64,000 bases of DNA, taken from Mucilaginibacter sp. L294 (GTDB lineage Bacteria; Bacteroidota; Bacteroidia; Sphingobacteriales; Sphingobacteriaceae). The notes beneath the pieces were generated by a model. That model saw only the letters and a list, made by a program, of their open reading frames with translations, ran no database searches and had not been told where the DNA came from. Positions 1 through 8,514 of the stretch are shown here, piece after piece. The stretch's first letter is position 1. Each line of letters begins with the position of its first letter. The stretch covers positions 31,748 to 95,747 of the forward strand of contig NZ_LGEK01000012.1 of the NCBI RefSeq assembly GCF_001636615.1. The letters are read 5' to 3'. The position numbers were made by a program, and so were the translations under genes.

Positions 1-1
1 C

Positions 2-562
2 CACGAGGGCGACCACGTACTGCGCGAGCAGGGAATGCTGCAAGCTATGGGTGCCGAACGTTTACAATTACTATTAAACGAGGATGCGGTTGATTTTGCC
101 ATTTACCGTGGCGATGAAGAACAAACCTTTATGGTGCATAACAAAATGGGCAAAGCAAAGATCTCTGTTAGGGATGACGTATTTACCTACGAGCCTGTTA
201 CTGCCGATGTGTTAAAATATGGCGGCAGGATTGAAGCTACCGGCCACCGTGCTATCCTGGCTGCCACCTTTGATACCGATTACCCGGATGCTGTGTTCCA
301 GATCTATCAATTGTTTAGAAGCCGCAGGGCAGGGGATATTGTAATAAGCGCTGCATTGGGTTATGACCTGCGCGATTTTTGGGAATATCCGGAACACAAA
401 GGCTCGCACGGATCGTTACATAAATACCACATCCATGTGCCTATGATATATAACCAAAAAGGCTGGGACGAAAAACCAATGCGCACGGCCGACTTGTTCG
501 ATAGTATTTTGAAGTGGAAAGGTATCACCCCAAAAAGTTCGGAAGGCGAACCATTATTTTAA
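2..562 (+). CDS. C-terminal part of an alkaline phosphatase/type I phosphodiesterase-like protein (partial)
   Basis: The frame is open from the left edge of the window (HEGDHVLREQG precedes the first Met at base 35), so this is the C-terminal end of a longer protein. Near the end, a stretch reading GSHGSLHKYHIHVPMIY resembles the late metal-ligand His and HVP region of alkaline phosphatase superfamily phosphodiesterases. Those enzymes hydrolyse phosphate mono- or diesters with two metal ions, usually in the envelope. The catalytic Thr/Ser and the first metal ligands lie outside the window, so the substrate cannot be judged. The stop is 22 bases before the next gene. The family call is moderate because only about 186 codons are visible. 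Confidence 0.55.
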   Translation, partial: HEGDHVLREQGMLQAMGAERLQLLLNEDAVDFAIYRGDEEQTFMVHNKMGKAKISVRDDVFTYEPVTADVLKYGGRIEATGHRAILAATFDTDYPDAVFQIYQLFRSRRAGDIVISAALGYDLRDFWEYPEHKGSHGSLHKYHIHVPMIYNQKGWDEKPMRTADLFDSILKWKGITPKSSEGEPLF

Positions 563-567
563 CTTTG
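560..567 (+). promoter_or_regulatory. Candidate -7 element TAACTTTG
   Basis: TAACTTTG followed by C is an exact match to the Bacteroidota -7 consensus TAnnTTTG. It overlaps the stop codon of the upstream gene and lies 17 bases before the ATG at 585. No clear TTG is seen at -33, so a separate promoter for the membrane protein is possible but not certain. Confidence 0.35.
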
Positions 568-584
568 CACCGTTAAAGCAAACA

Positions 585-1664
585 ATGACATCAAGCAACA
601 AGCCAACCACCGAACCCGAAAAGCAGGACGTAAAAAGCGTATTTAATAAAAAAGTTATCATCAAAGGGGCCTTTTGGTTCGCACTGATAACCGTAGCTAC
701 CATTGCGGTGGTTTTTTTCTACAATAACACCGGCGATACGGTGAAGGCCTTGTCGCATATCTCCTACAAGTATATCGCCATTTGCTTTGTGATGCTTTTT
801 GTGGATTTGATGCTGGGCAGCTGGCGTAACCATATTTATATCCGTAAACTGGCTCCGGGTGTATCACACTGGGTAAGTTTTAGGGCAAACGTGGCCAATA
901 TGTTTATGGGGGCGGTAACCCCGGCCCATGGTGGTGCAGGCCCGGCGCAAATATTTGTTTATACCAGCAATGGCGTAACGTTTATAGATTCGTTCGCGGT
1001 GACTTTATTAAACCTGGGCGCCACATTGATATTTATGCCATTGGCAGGGTTTATAGCCATTATGTTAATGGATACTACCGAGGTTGGCAGTATGGTGCCG
1101 GCCATGCTTAAATATGGGTTTAGCTTTTTCCTGCTTTTTCTGTTAGCGTTTCTGATGGCTTTTTGGAAACCGCTTTGGATAGGTAATATCATCAAAAAAA
1201 TTGCCGGCGGCTTATCCGCCATTTTCCCTAAAAGGAAAGAAAAACTGGCCAAATGGGCCGATAACTCTTTTCAAAGTATCAGCAAATACCAGCAAACCTG
1301 TAGCGTTATTATTCGCAAGCACCCGTTTTTATTTCCGTTGAGTTTATTGATCACAACCGTATTATATCTGAATAAATATTGCCTGCAATGGGTATTATTA
1401 ATGGGTTTAGGCGTTAATGCTAACCTGGTACAGGTAATATCTATCCAGATATTGATCCAGTTTATGATATATTTTGCACCAACCCCGGGTGGGAGCGGTT
1501 TTGCTGAAGGGTTTATATCTACCTTATTTGGTAAGATAGTACCTGCAACCCTTATACCTATTTTTACATTGCTGCAACGCTCGTTCCTGTTGTTTTTCCC
1601 GGCGTTGATAGGTGCTTATGTGGTGATCAACCTGCTGCGTAAGCAAACCATGAAGCAGGCATAA
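585..1664 (+). CDS. Lysylphosphatidylglycerol synthase TM-region/flippase-like membrane protein
   Basis: A 359-residue polytopic membrane protein with about eight hydrophobic segments and a short charged cytoplasmic N-terminus. The segment around residues 105-125 (FMGAVTPAHGGAGPAQ) and the late PTPGGSGFAEG motif are hallmarks of the LPG_synthase_TM (UPF0104, AglD-like) family. These are stand-alone relatives of the MprF flippase domain. Such proteins are thought to move or modify lipids in the inner membrane, but substrates are rarely known. It starts 22 bases after the preceding phosphodiesterase-like gene, which suggests co-transcription. The ATG at 585 is the first in frame. Confidence 0.8.
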   Translation: MTSSNKPTTEPEKQDVKSVFNKKVIIKGAFWFALITVATIAVVFFYNNTGDTVKALSHISYKYIAICFVMLFVDLMLGSWRNHIYIRKLAPGVSHWVSFRANVANMFMGAVTPAHGGAGPAQIFVYTSNGVTFIDSFAVTLLNLGATLIFMPLAGFIAIMLMDTTEVGSMVPAMLKYGFSFFLLFLLAFLMAFWKPLWIGNIIKKIAGGLSAIFPKRKEKLAKWADNSFQSISKYQQTCSVIIRKHPFLFPLSLLITTVLYLNKYCLQWVLLMGLGVNANLVQVISIQILIQFMIYFAPTPGGSGFAEGFISTLFGKIVPATLIPIFTLLQRSFLLFFPALIGAYVVINLLRKQTMKQA

Positions 1665-1757
1665 TACCCGGTTAACTAAATATTTTTTTCTACAAGGAAA
1701 GTATTTTTAATACTTCAGTAATAAACATATCTTTAATAACTAAATCTTATTCCCCTG

Positions 1758-3695
1758 ATGAGAAAGTTATTGATGATAATGCTTTTGTGCATCCCCATAT
1801 TTGCACTGGCGCAAAACCAAACTGTTGATAGTTTAAAAAAGATACTTGCAACCACCAAAGCCGATACGCTAAAAGCAGACCTGTATTACCAGATAGCGCT
1901 TGAATTGCAGCGGATGGACCCCGCGCAATCCCAAAAAATGATAGACCAGTCGCTGGCTATCTCCCAAAAACTTAAATATCCAAAAGGCCTGGCAAATGTG
2001 TATTCGTTTATGTCGGTACAATTCTCTAACCGTGGGGAGTTTGATTCCATGCGCATAGCAAGCGAAAAAACCATCCGGATAGCTGAGAAGAATAACCTGC
2101 CCCTTATCATAGCCAAGGGCCATAACGGGCTGGGTATCTATTACTGGCAAACCGGTAATTACAGCGAAGCAATTAAAAACCACCTGGCAGCCCTGGCTAT
2201 CCGCGAAAAGCTGAAGGACACCCTGGGGATCTGTGCGTCGTTAGGTAATTTATCGCTGGTTTACTTTGATAATCAAAACTCAAAGGAATCTGAAAAATAC
2301 GGGCTGCAAAGCCTGGCATTGGCGCGAAAAGTTAATAAAACCACTATGATAGTAAGCTGCCTGCAAATGCTGGCGAATGTTTACGGGGAAGGCGGCCAGT
2401 TTGATAAAGCCCTGAAAATGGATGCCGAAGCTTTAGCAATATGTAAAGAGCATAACGATACGCGTGGCCTATCGCAGGTTTACTCCAACATGGCTAATTG
2501 CTATACTGCCATGAAGCAATATGATAAGGCGCTTCTGTATCAGCAGGAGGTATTAAAAATAGACCGGTTTTTTAATGATAAAAAGCAGATAAGCGATACC
2601 TACATGAACATCAGCGGTATTTATAGCGAAAAGAAGGACTATAAAACCGCGCTGGATTGGATGAAGAAAGGACTTGTTTTAAGCCAGGAAAGCAAATATA
2701 AGCAGGGCGAAAAAATGGGATGGGCAACATTAAGCCATATTTACGAACAGCTTGGCGATTATAAGAACGCGTTGCAGGCCCATCAAAAGTATCAGAGCAT
2801 TAGCGTGGAGATGATAAACGAGAACAGCAACAAGCAGATTGCCCTGATGCAAACCAAATTTGACACCGAAAAAAAAGAACAAAAAATAAACCTGCTGAAT
2901 AAAGAGAACACCATTCAAAAATTATCTATCAGCAAACAACAAACTACCATAGCCATTATAATAGGCCTGCTGCTGGTATCTATACTGGTAGCGGGGTTGG
3001 TTTATAACCGCAATAAGCTAAAACAAAAGGCATTGCTACAGGCAGAAATGCTGCGGCACCAGGATATGATGACCAAGGCGGTGATAGATGCGGAAGAGCA
3101 TGAACGCAAACGCATAGGCGCCGACCTGCACGACGGGGTGGGCCAGTTGTTCTCGGCCGTTAAGATGAACCTGAACGGGTTGTTTGAGCGCATCAGCCTG
3201 CAGCGGGAGGAGGATAAGTTTTTGGCCGAGAATACCCTTGCCCTGGTTGATGAAAGCTGCAAGGAAGTAAGGGTGATATCTCACCAGATGATGCCGAATA
3301 TGCTGCTGCGGTCGGGCATCGCGTCTGATCTGAAAAGCTTTATTGAAAAGATAGATGCCGACAGCCTGAAGATCCGCCTGGAAACAACAGGGTTTAAAGA
3401 CCGGTTGGAAAGCAATGTAGAAACCATGCTTTACCGCATTATACAGGAAACCATCAATAACGTTATTAAACACGCGCAGGCTACACAGCTGGATATCATC
3501 CTGAAACGCGATGCACGCGAAATAAATGCGGTGATAAAAGATAACGGGGTGGGGTTTGATGCCCAGCAGGCAGGCAGTTTTGAAGGTATCGGCCTTAAAA
3601 ATATCCTCACACGTATCGAATATTTGCGCGGCACCATCGAATATGACTCGGCACCCGGCGAAGGCACAACAGTTACGGTGAACGTGCCGGTATAA
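1758..3695 (+). CDS. TPR-repeat sensor histidine kinase (HisKA_3 type)
   Basis: 645 residues. A signal peptide (IFALAQ) is followed by about 330 residues of tetratricopeptide repeats, recognisable as A-x-x-Y-x-x-x-x-x-A helices such as YDKALLYQQEVLKI. A coiled coil and one membrane span (about residues 395-415) lead to a HisKA_3 dimerisation domain with ERKRIGADLHDG (His458 is the likely phospho-acceptor). An HATPase domain follows with N-box NVIKHAQA and G-box DNGVGFD. This is a periplasmic-sensing kinase of the NarL/DesK type. No response regulator follows it: the next gene is a Rossmann protein, so it is an orphan kinase. The ligand is unknown. Confidence 0.88.
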   Translation: MRKLLMIMLLCIPIFALAQNQTVDSLKKILATTKADTLKADLYYQIALELQRMDPAQSQKMIDQSLAISQKLKYPKGLANVYSFMSVQFSNRGEFDSMRIASEKTIRIAEKNNLPLIIAKGHNGLGIYYWQTGNYSEAIKNHLAALAIREKLKDTLGICASLGNLSLVYFDNQNSKESEKYGLQSLALARKVNKTTMIVSCLQMLANVYGEGGQFDKALKMDAEALAICKEHNDTRGLSQVYSNMANCYTAMKQYDKALLYQQEVLKIDRFFNDKKQISDTYMNISGIYSEKKDYKTALDWMKKGLVLSQESKYKQGEKMGWATLSHIYEQLGDYKNALQAHQKYQSISVEMINENSNKQIALMQTKFDTEKKEQKINLLNKENTIQKLSISKQQTTIAIIIGLLLVSILVAGLVYNRNKLKQKALLQAEMLRHQDMMTKAVIDAEEHERKRIGADLHDGVGQLFSAVKMNLNGLFERISLQREEDKFLAENTLALVDESCKEVRVISHQMMPNMLLRSGIASDLKSFIEKIDADSLKIRLETTGFKDRLESNVETMLYRIIQETINNVIKHAQATQLDIILKRDAREINAVIKDNGVGFDAQQAGSFEGIGLKNILTRIEYLRGTIEYDSAPGEGTTVTVNVPV

Positions 3696-3746
3696 TTACA
3701 TAAAACTTTACCGGTTAATGCTTGTTTTTATGTCTCTTTACAAACT

Positions 3747-4418
3747 ATGATGAACATACCAATAAGGGTTATAATAACAGGTACTACCGGCATGGTGGGC
3801 GAAGGCGTAATGCACCAATGCCTGCAGCATCCGGATGTTGAGGCGGTGCTGATCATCAACCGTAAAGCATCGGGTTACAAGCACCCCAAACTAACGGAGA
3901 TCATCCACGCCGACTTTTTCGACCTGAAGCCTATTGAAGACCAGCTAACGGGTTATAACGCCTGTTACTTTTGCCTGGGTATCTCATCGGTAGGGGTTAG
4001 CAAAGATGATTTTTATAAAACCACGTACATGCTTACCTTAAACGTTGCCCAAACATTGGTGCAGTATAACCCCGATATGACATTTTGCTACGTATCCGGC
4101 GCTGGTACGGATAGCAAAGAAAAAGGTACCGGCTGGGCGGCTGTAAAAGGTAAAACCGAGAACGACCTGATGAAACTGCCTTTTTTGCAGGTGTTTGCCT
4201 TCAGGCCGGGGTTTATAAAACCTATTAAAGGCCTTACCAAAACACATGGCTTTTATAAATATATTAATTGGCTGTTCCCGGTAGGCCGGGCACTATATCC
4301 CGCAGGCTTTGTTACTTTGCCAGAGGTAGCCCAGGCCATGGTAACCGTTACCGAACAGGGCTACCACACCAAGGTGATAGAAGGGAAGGATATAATAGCC
4401 CTTGGTAAACAGGCTTAA
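3747..4418 (+). CDS. NAD(P)-binding Rossmann-fold protein, epimerase/HTATIP2-like
   Basis: 223 residues beginning with a glycine-rich nucleotide-binding loop, TGTTGMVGEG (residues about 12-21), the TGxxGxxG pattern of extended/atypical short-chain dehydrogenases. Downstream CYFCLGISS and a VSGAGTDSKEKG stretch match NAD(P)H-binding proteins of the YbjT/HTATIP2 group. A full Tyr-x-x-x-Lys catalytic pair is not obvious, so it may bind cofactor without classical reductase activity. Two adjacent ATGs (3747, 3750) could serve as start. It ends in a strong terminator at 4447. Confidence 0.7.
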   Translation: MMNIPIRVIITGTTGMVGEGVMHQCLQHPDVEAVLIINRKASGYKHPKLTEIIHADFFDLKPIEDQLTGYNACYFCLGISSVGVSKDDFYKTTYMLTLNVAQTLVQYNPDMTFCYVSGAGTDSKEKGTGWAAVKGKTENDLMKLPFLQVFAFRPGFIKPIKGLTKTHGFYKYINWLFPVGRALYPAGFVTLPEVAQAMVTVTEQGYHTKVIEGKDIIALGKQA

Positions 4419-4446
4419 TAATACTGATAATAGTATAAAGCAACTA

Positions 4447-4490
4447 AAACACCCCTGCAAAGAAATTTGCAAGGGTGTTTTTGCTTTTTA
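4447..4490 (+). terminator. Intrinsic terminator with GAAA loop
   Basis: 15-base arms (4447-4461 and 4466-4480, one mismatch) enclose a GAAA tetraloop and are followed by a T-rich tail. It lies 28 bases after the Rossmann-protein stop and separates that gene from the lanthipeptide locus. Confidence 0.85.
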
Positions 4491-4599
4491 TGCTATCGGG
4501 GCTTATACTTTCGCGCAATGTTTTAACCTTTAAATAATAGGGTTTATCTCCCTTATACAAAAGGGTTTTTACAACCTATAGGAATTGTGCGGGTGGCCA

Positions 4600-4607
4600 T
4601 ACCTTAG
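4600..4607 (+). promoter_or_regulatory. Candidate -7 element TACCTTAG upstream of the lanthipeptide precursor
   Basis: TACCTTAG differs at one base from TAnnTTTG, and the same TAnnTTAG variant appears before dnaX and the mntA-like gene in this window. It lies 36 bases before the precursor ATG. No well-placed TTG is seen at -33, so the call is weak. A small hairpin (CCCTT/AAGGG, about 4551-4566) lies further upstream. Confidence 0.3.
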
Positions 4608-4643
4608 CATTGTTAAATAAATACAAACCTAAACCTTATCACA

Positions 4644-4850
4644 ATGTCACAAAAAAGTTTTTCTGAAGCTGTAAAGAGCGATGCTGCTTTACAAAGCGAT
4701 CTTAACAAAGCGGTATCTGCAGCCATTGCAGAAGTAGCCAAAAAACACGGCGTATCTTTCTCAGATGCCGACCTTGGTAAAGGCCACAAAGCACCTGCAG
4801 GTAACCTGGGATGCGTTTCAACCGCCTGGACAGCCGTTTGTACTGTTTGA
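4644..4850 (+). CDS. Class II lanthipeptide precursor with Nif11-like leader
   Basis: A 68-residue peptide directly upstream of a LanM synthetase. The leader reads like a short Nif11 leader: FSEAVKSDAALQSDL, then an Ala-rich helix, then KKHGVSFSDADL. The tail after about residue 54 holds Cys57, Ser59, Thr60, Thr63, Cys66 and Thr67, enough for two thioether rings at most. There is no Gly-Gly; the junction reads HKAPAGNLGC, so cleavage after AG, GN or LG are all possible. Cys57 has no Ser or Thr before it in the core, so it would need reverse-direction ring closure or stay free or oxidised. The function of the mature peptide is unknown. Assignment rests on the adjacent synthetase and the Cys/Ser/Thr-rich tail. 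Confidence 0.85.
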   Translation: MSQKSFSEAVKSDAALQSDLNKAVSAAIAEVAKKHGVSFSDADLGKGHKAPAGNLGCVSTAWTAVCTV

Positions 4851-4860
4851 TCGCCTGTTT

Positions 4861-4900
4861 AAATAAAGTACAAAGCGGTAAGCCGCTTTGTACTTTATTT
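4861..4900 (+). terminator. 18-bp perfect hairpin between precursor and LanM (attenuator/partial terminator)
   Basis: Arms 4861-4878 and 4883-4900 are perfectly complementary over 18 bases with a TAAG loop. The right arm ends in TTTATTT. It lies 10 bases after the precursor stop and 34 bases before the LanM start. Its position suggests it protects the precursor mRNA or limits read-through, so that precursor is made in excess over enzyme. Confidence 0.8.
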
Positions 4901-4934
4901 GGTTTAAGCAATGTGATATTTAACCCCCGGTAAA

Positions 4935-7736
4935 TTGACAGACATAAACAATCGCGAAACATCCACCAGGCAAACATTGCCCTTTGGGCAGCACATCAAA
5001 GCCATAATGCAAGCCGGGTTACAAAACCTGCCCGGTGATGAAAGCGAGGCTTTTTTAAAAGCGCTCTCGTCGGTAAGTAAGTTTGCGTTTGATGAACATT
5101 TTTGCGATTTCGCTTCCAAAATACACCCCTGCTTTAATGTAATGCAATTAGTTGATCCGGCCTTTAAAAGCACCGATGAGATCTTGAATGATTACAATGA
5201 TCATTTTTTAAATCAAAACGGGCTGGCCGGATTTCTTGAAAAATACCCCTTGGTAAACAGCCTGCAACAGGATATGCTGCAACAGCTAACTACATTTAAA
5301 ACAGAACTGCATCATCACATCCAAACCGATACGGATAGCCTGTCGCAATTATTCAATAATAACCAACCTATTGGCCGCCCGGTTAAGATCAGCACAAACC
5401 AGGGCGATGTGCACAATGGTGGCAAGAGCACGGCCATTGTGGAGTTTACAAGCGGTTTAAAAATAGTTTATAAACCGCGTAGCGGTGCCATGGATGCTGC
5501 CTTTAATACATTCATCAGTCAGGTAGCTGCCGATACGGGCATCAAACTGAAAACTGCCCGGGTGCTTGACCGTGGTGGTTATTTCTGGATGGAATATATG
5601 GAGCATTTGCCGGTAACAAACGCCCTCGAACTATCCGGGTATTATACCCAATGCGGCGCGCTATTGGCCATTGTGTTTTTGCTGGGTGGTACCGACTTTC
5701 ATTTTGAGAATATCATAGCCTGTGGTAAACACCCTGTATTGATAGATCTGGAATGCCTGTTTGGCGCAACTGCCGAAATGCAGGAAGGTATATATAGCGT
5801 AAATAATACCGGCCTTGTACCTGCCAATATATATTTAGGCGAACAGGATGACTCGATTGATAACAGTGGTTTTGGCGCCTGTGGCAAGCAGGTATCAGGT
5901 ATCGACCGCTGGGCATGGGTAAATATAGGCACCGACGCCCTGCGGCTGGAGAAGCAGAAAGGCATATTTACAGCCGATCAAAATCAGCCCCTTTATAATG
6001 GCGAGGCTGTATCGCCCCAAAACTACCTGGCCGAAATTACGGATGGGTTTAAAAAGGCATGCAATTGGTTTATTGCCAACCGGCATATTTTAGATACACC
6101 CGGGGCTGCCTTCAACAATTTTAAGGATAAACCGATAAGGGTGATCGTACGGTACACCATGAATTACCTCTTCATTATAGAAAACGCACTAAACGCCGAT
6201 GCTTTATTATCAGAAGATGTACGCAAGCAAGAAATATACAGGTCATTAAACGAATTCCCGACAGCAACTTTGCTGCAGCCTCAAATAAAAGCATTGGTAA
6301 ACGATGCAGAGTTTGAAGCTATAAAGCGCATGAATGTGCCGCTTTTTATCGGGGATACATCAAAGCTCCATATCCGGGAGTCGGGGGACAACCCGGAGTG
6401 GGCTTTTTTTGAAACTACCCCTTACCAATTCACCCTTAACCGCATCAATAATTTTGATGCCGGCAAAATGGAGCAGCAGGTAAGCCTTATTACCTCGGCC
6501 TTCGCCGCACGGTACGGCGCAGGTAAAGTTACCGGAACCCCGCAGGCCGCTAAGAACTTAATAAGGTACAGCAGGGCATCTATATCAAAAGAAACCCAGC
6601 TGATAGCTGAGGGCATCTTATCATCAGCCATCAAAAACAATCATACTTTTAGCTGGAACGGCTACACTGCTGATGCAGGCAATAAACTGATATTGGGGCA
6701 GCTTAGCCCAATGTTGTATGATGGCTCGCTGGGGATAGCATGCTTTTTACATATTGTTGATGGCGATGCCAATAAGCAATTAATAGATACCATTATAGCT
6801 GCGGAGGTAAAAAATGCCTTCAAAACCACTGTAGATATATCCTTTGCTTCTGGTTTAGCGGGCTTATTGTATGCGCTGGTTAAAACTCATCGTACAGATA
6901 ATGGTAACCTGCAAACGGCTATCGCCCTAACCCGGCTAATTGAACCCGCCGATATCAGGAGGGACACGAAATATGATGTCATGGCCGGTTCGGCCGGTTT
7001 ATTGTTAAGCCTGGCCGCCCTTTACAAAGCCGCAGGCCCGGCAGATGTTTTAGAACTGATGGTAACCATTGCCCATCATTTATTGCAGGCTCGTGTGATG
7101 GATTCGGCCTCGCGCACCTTAACATGGCGCAGTGAACAGTTCGACAGGCCGCTCACCGGCTTCTCGCACGGTGCATCAGGTATTGCCTGCGCGCTGCTTA
7201 CTTTATTTGATATTACCGGGATAGAAAAGTATAAACAGGCATTTTACCAATCTATCCAATTTGAGAATTACTACCAAAACGCCGAACGTACCAACTGGTG
7301 CGACCTGCGCAAGGCCGGGTACGATTGCAAAACCGCCTGGTGCCATGGCGCGCCCGGTATAGGCCTTGCACGGCTGCATGCCTACCGTATTTTAAAAGAC
7401 GAAGCTTTGCTGCGCGATATAGAGACAGCCATCGCCACCACAAAAAAACATTTATTAAGCGATACCGATTTTTACTGCTGTGGTAACACCGGCCGTATTG
7501 ATTTTTTGATAGAGGCCGCGCAGGTGCTGGGCAGGCCCGCGCTTTTACAAGATGCCCGTAAAGCGTTGGTTACATTAGTAAACCGCAAAAATAGCCGGGG
7601 TTGGTACCAAACGTATGATGCGGAAAGCGTGGGTATGCAAAACCCATCGTTGTTTAGGGGCGCGGCGGGCATCGGTTATACGCTATTAAGGAGTATGCAC
7701 CCCGGTAAAGTGCCCTGTTTGGGTTTATTAGCGTAA
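4935..7736 (+). CDS. lanM: Class II lanthipeptide synthetase LanM (CCG-type)
   Basis: 933 residues, a typical LanM size. The N-terminal DUF4135 dehydratase domain has KIVYKPRSG near residue 175. It also has D254-F-H256-F-E-N259 with Asp271 twelve residues later, the spacing of the catalytic Asp/His/Asn/Asp set known from CylM. It should phosphorylate and eliminate Ser/Thr of the precursor. The C-terminal LanC-like cyclase has GFSHGASGIA, WCHGAPGIG (Cys803-His804) and YCCGNTGR (Cys848-Cys849). Zinc would thus be held by Cys803, Cys848 and Cys849, the CCG arrangement of ProcM-like enzymes, instead of the usual Cys-His. The only plausible start is TTG at 4935 (in-frame stop at 4914, no ATG until residue 25). 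No transporter or protease gene adjoins it. Confidence 0.92.
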   Translation: MTDINNRETSTRQTLPFGQHIKAIMQAGLQNLPGDESEAFLKALSSVSKFAFDEHFCDFASKIHPCFNVMQLVDPAFKSTDEILNDYNDHFLNQNGLAGFLEKYPLVNSLQQDMLQQLTTFKTELHHHIQTDTDSLSQLFNNNQPIGRPVKISTNQGDVHNGGKSTAIVEFTSGLKIVYKPRSGAMDAAFNTFISQVAADTGIKLKTARVLDRGGYFWMEYMEHLPVTNALELSGYYTQCGALLAIVFLLGGTDFHFENIIACGKHPVLIDLECLFGATAEMQEGIYSVNNTGLVPANIYLGEQDDSIDNSGFGACGKQVSGIDRWAWVNIGTDALRLEKQKGIFTADQNQPLYNGEAVSPQNYLAEITDGFKKACNWFIANRHILDTPGAAFNNFKDKPIRVIVRYTMNYLFIIENALNADALLSEDVRKQEIYRSLNEFPTATLLQPQIKALVNDAEFEAIKRMNVPLFIGDTSKLHIRESGDNPEWAFFETTPYQFTLNRINNFDAGKMEQQVSLITSAFAARYGAGKVTGTPQAAKNLIRYSRASISKETQLIAEGILSSAIKNNHTFSWNGYTADAGNKLILGQLSPMLYDGSLGIACFLHIVDGDANKQLIDTIIAAEVKNAFKTTVDISFASGLAGLLYALVKTHRTDNGNLQTAIALTRLIEPADIRRDTKYDVMAGSAGLLLSLAALYKAAGPADVLELMVTIAHHLLQARVMDSASRTLTWRSEQFDRPLTGFSHGASGIACALLTLFDITGIEKYKQAFYQSIQFENYYQNAERTNWCDLRKAGYDCKTAWCHGAPGIGLARLHAYRILKDEALLRDIETAIATTKKHLLSDTDFYCCGNTGRIDFLIEAAQVLGRPALLQDARKALVTLVNRKNSRGWYQTYDAESVGMQNPSLFRGAAGIGYTLLRSMHPGKVPCLGLLA

Positions 7737-7750
7737 TAATTTGTGCATTA

Positions 7751-7781
7751 TTGAAATTTAAGGCTTAAAACATTTATTTTG
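7751..7781 (+). promoter_or_regulatory. Candidate promoter of the two-component pair
   Basis: TTG (7751-7753), 20 bases, then TTATTTTG (7774-7781), one mismatch to TAnnTTTG, ending 34 bases before the response-regulator ATG. It would make the regulator pair independent of lanM, although read-through is also possible because no strong terminator is seen after lanM. Confidence 0.4.
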
Positions 7782-7815
7782 GGCAAATGGTTGTATTCCC
7801 CATAGATCCGGCTGA

Positions 7816-8514
7816 ATGAAAGTACTGCTTGTTGAAGACGAACCGGGCCTGGTATCGGTAATTGTACGCGGCTTAACCGAAGCCGGTATGGAAGTAAGCG
7901 TTGCCGCCGATGGGAATATGGGGCTGGAAATGGCCCAGACCCACAGTTTTGATATTATCATACTGGATATTATGCTGCCCGGCATGAACGGGATCCAGGT
8001 TTGTAAGGAGATCCGCAAGCAAAACGATAGCGTTGCTATATTGATGCTTACCGCCCTAAGCAGTACCGAAAACATAGTTACCGGCCTAAACAGCGGTGCC
8101 GACGATTACCTGGCAAAACCTTTTAAATTCCCCGAGCTGGAAGCCCGTATCCGTACACTGGTACGCCGCAGCAAGATAGGCAGCGCACCCAAAAATGTGA
8201 TCAGCATTGCCGGGCTGGAGGTAGATACCCTATCAAAAACCGCTAAGCGCGATAATAAGAACATAGCCCTTACTGCTACCGAATATCACCTGCTGGAGTA
8301 TTTTGCCAAAAACCAGAATATGGTGCTGTCGCGTATCCAGATCCTGGAAAACGTTTGGGATATCGACTTTAACATGGGTACTAACGTGGTTGATGTTTAT
8401 GTGAACTATCTGCGTAAGAAGATAGATAACGGCTACGATGTAAAACTGATCCATACGGTTTTTGGCATGGGCTATATTTTTAAGGAACAAGCGCCGGATG
8501 AAACTTCAAACTAA
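7816..8514 (+). CDS. OmpR/PhoB-family response regulator
   Basis: 232 residues. The receiver domain has the acidic pocket VEDE (residues 6-9), phospho-acceptor Asp51 in LDIMLPGMNG, and the switch Lys in YLAKPF. A winged-helix Trans_reg_C domain follows, with ending motif HTVFGMGYIF. It overlaps the next gene, a membrane sensor kinase, by 17 bases, so the two form a translationally coupled pair. The pair begins 79 bases after lanM on the same strand. It could regulate lanthipeptide genes, but such pairs are also common housekeeping neighbours, so the link is inference only. Confidence 0.92.
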   Translation: MKVLLVEDEPGLVSVIVRGLTEAGMEVSVAADGNMGLEMAQTHSFDIIILDIMLPGMNGIQVCKEIRKQNDSVAILMLTALSSTENIVTGLNSGADDYLAKPFKFPELEARIRTLVRRSKIGSAPKNVISIAGLEVDTLSKTAKRDNKNIALTATEYHLLEYFAKNQNMVLSRIQILENVWDIDFNMGTNVVDVYVNYLRKKIDNGYDVKLIHTVFGMGYIFKEQAPDETSN

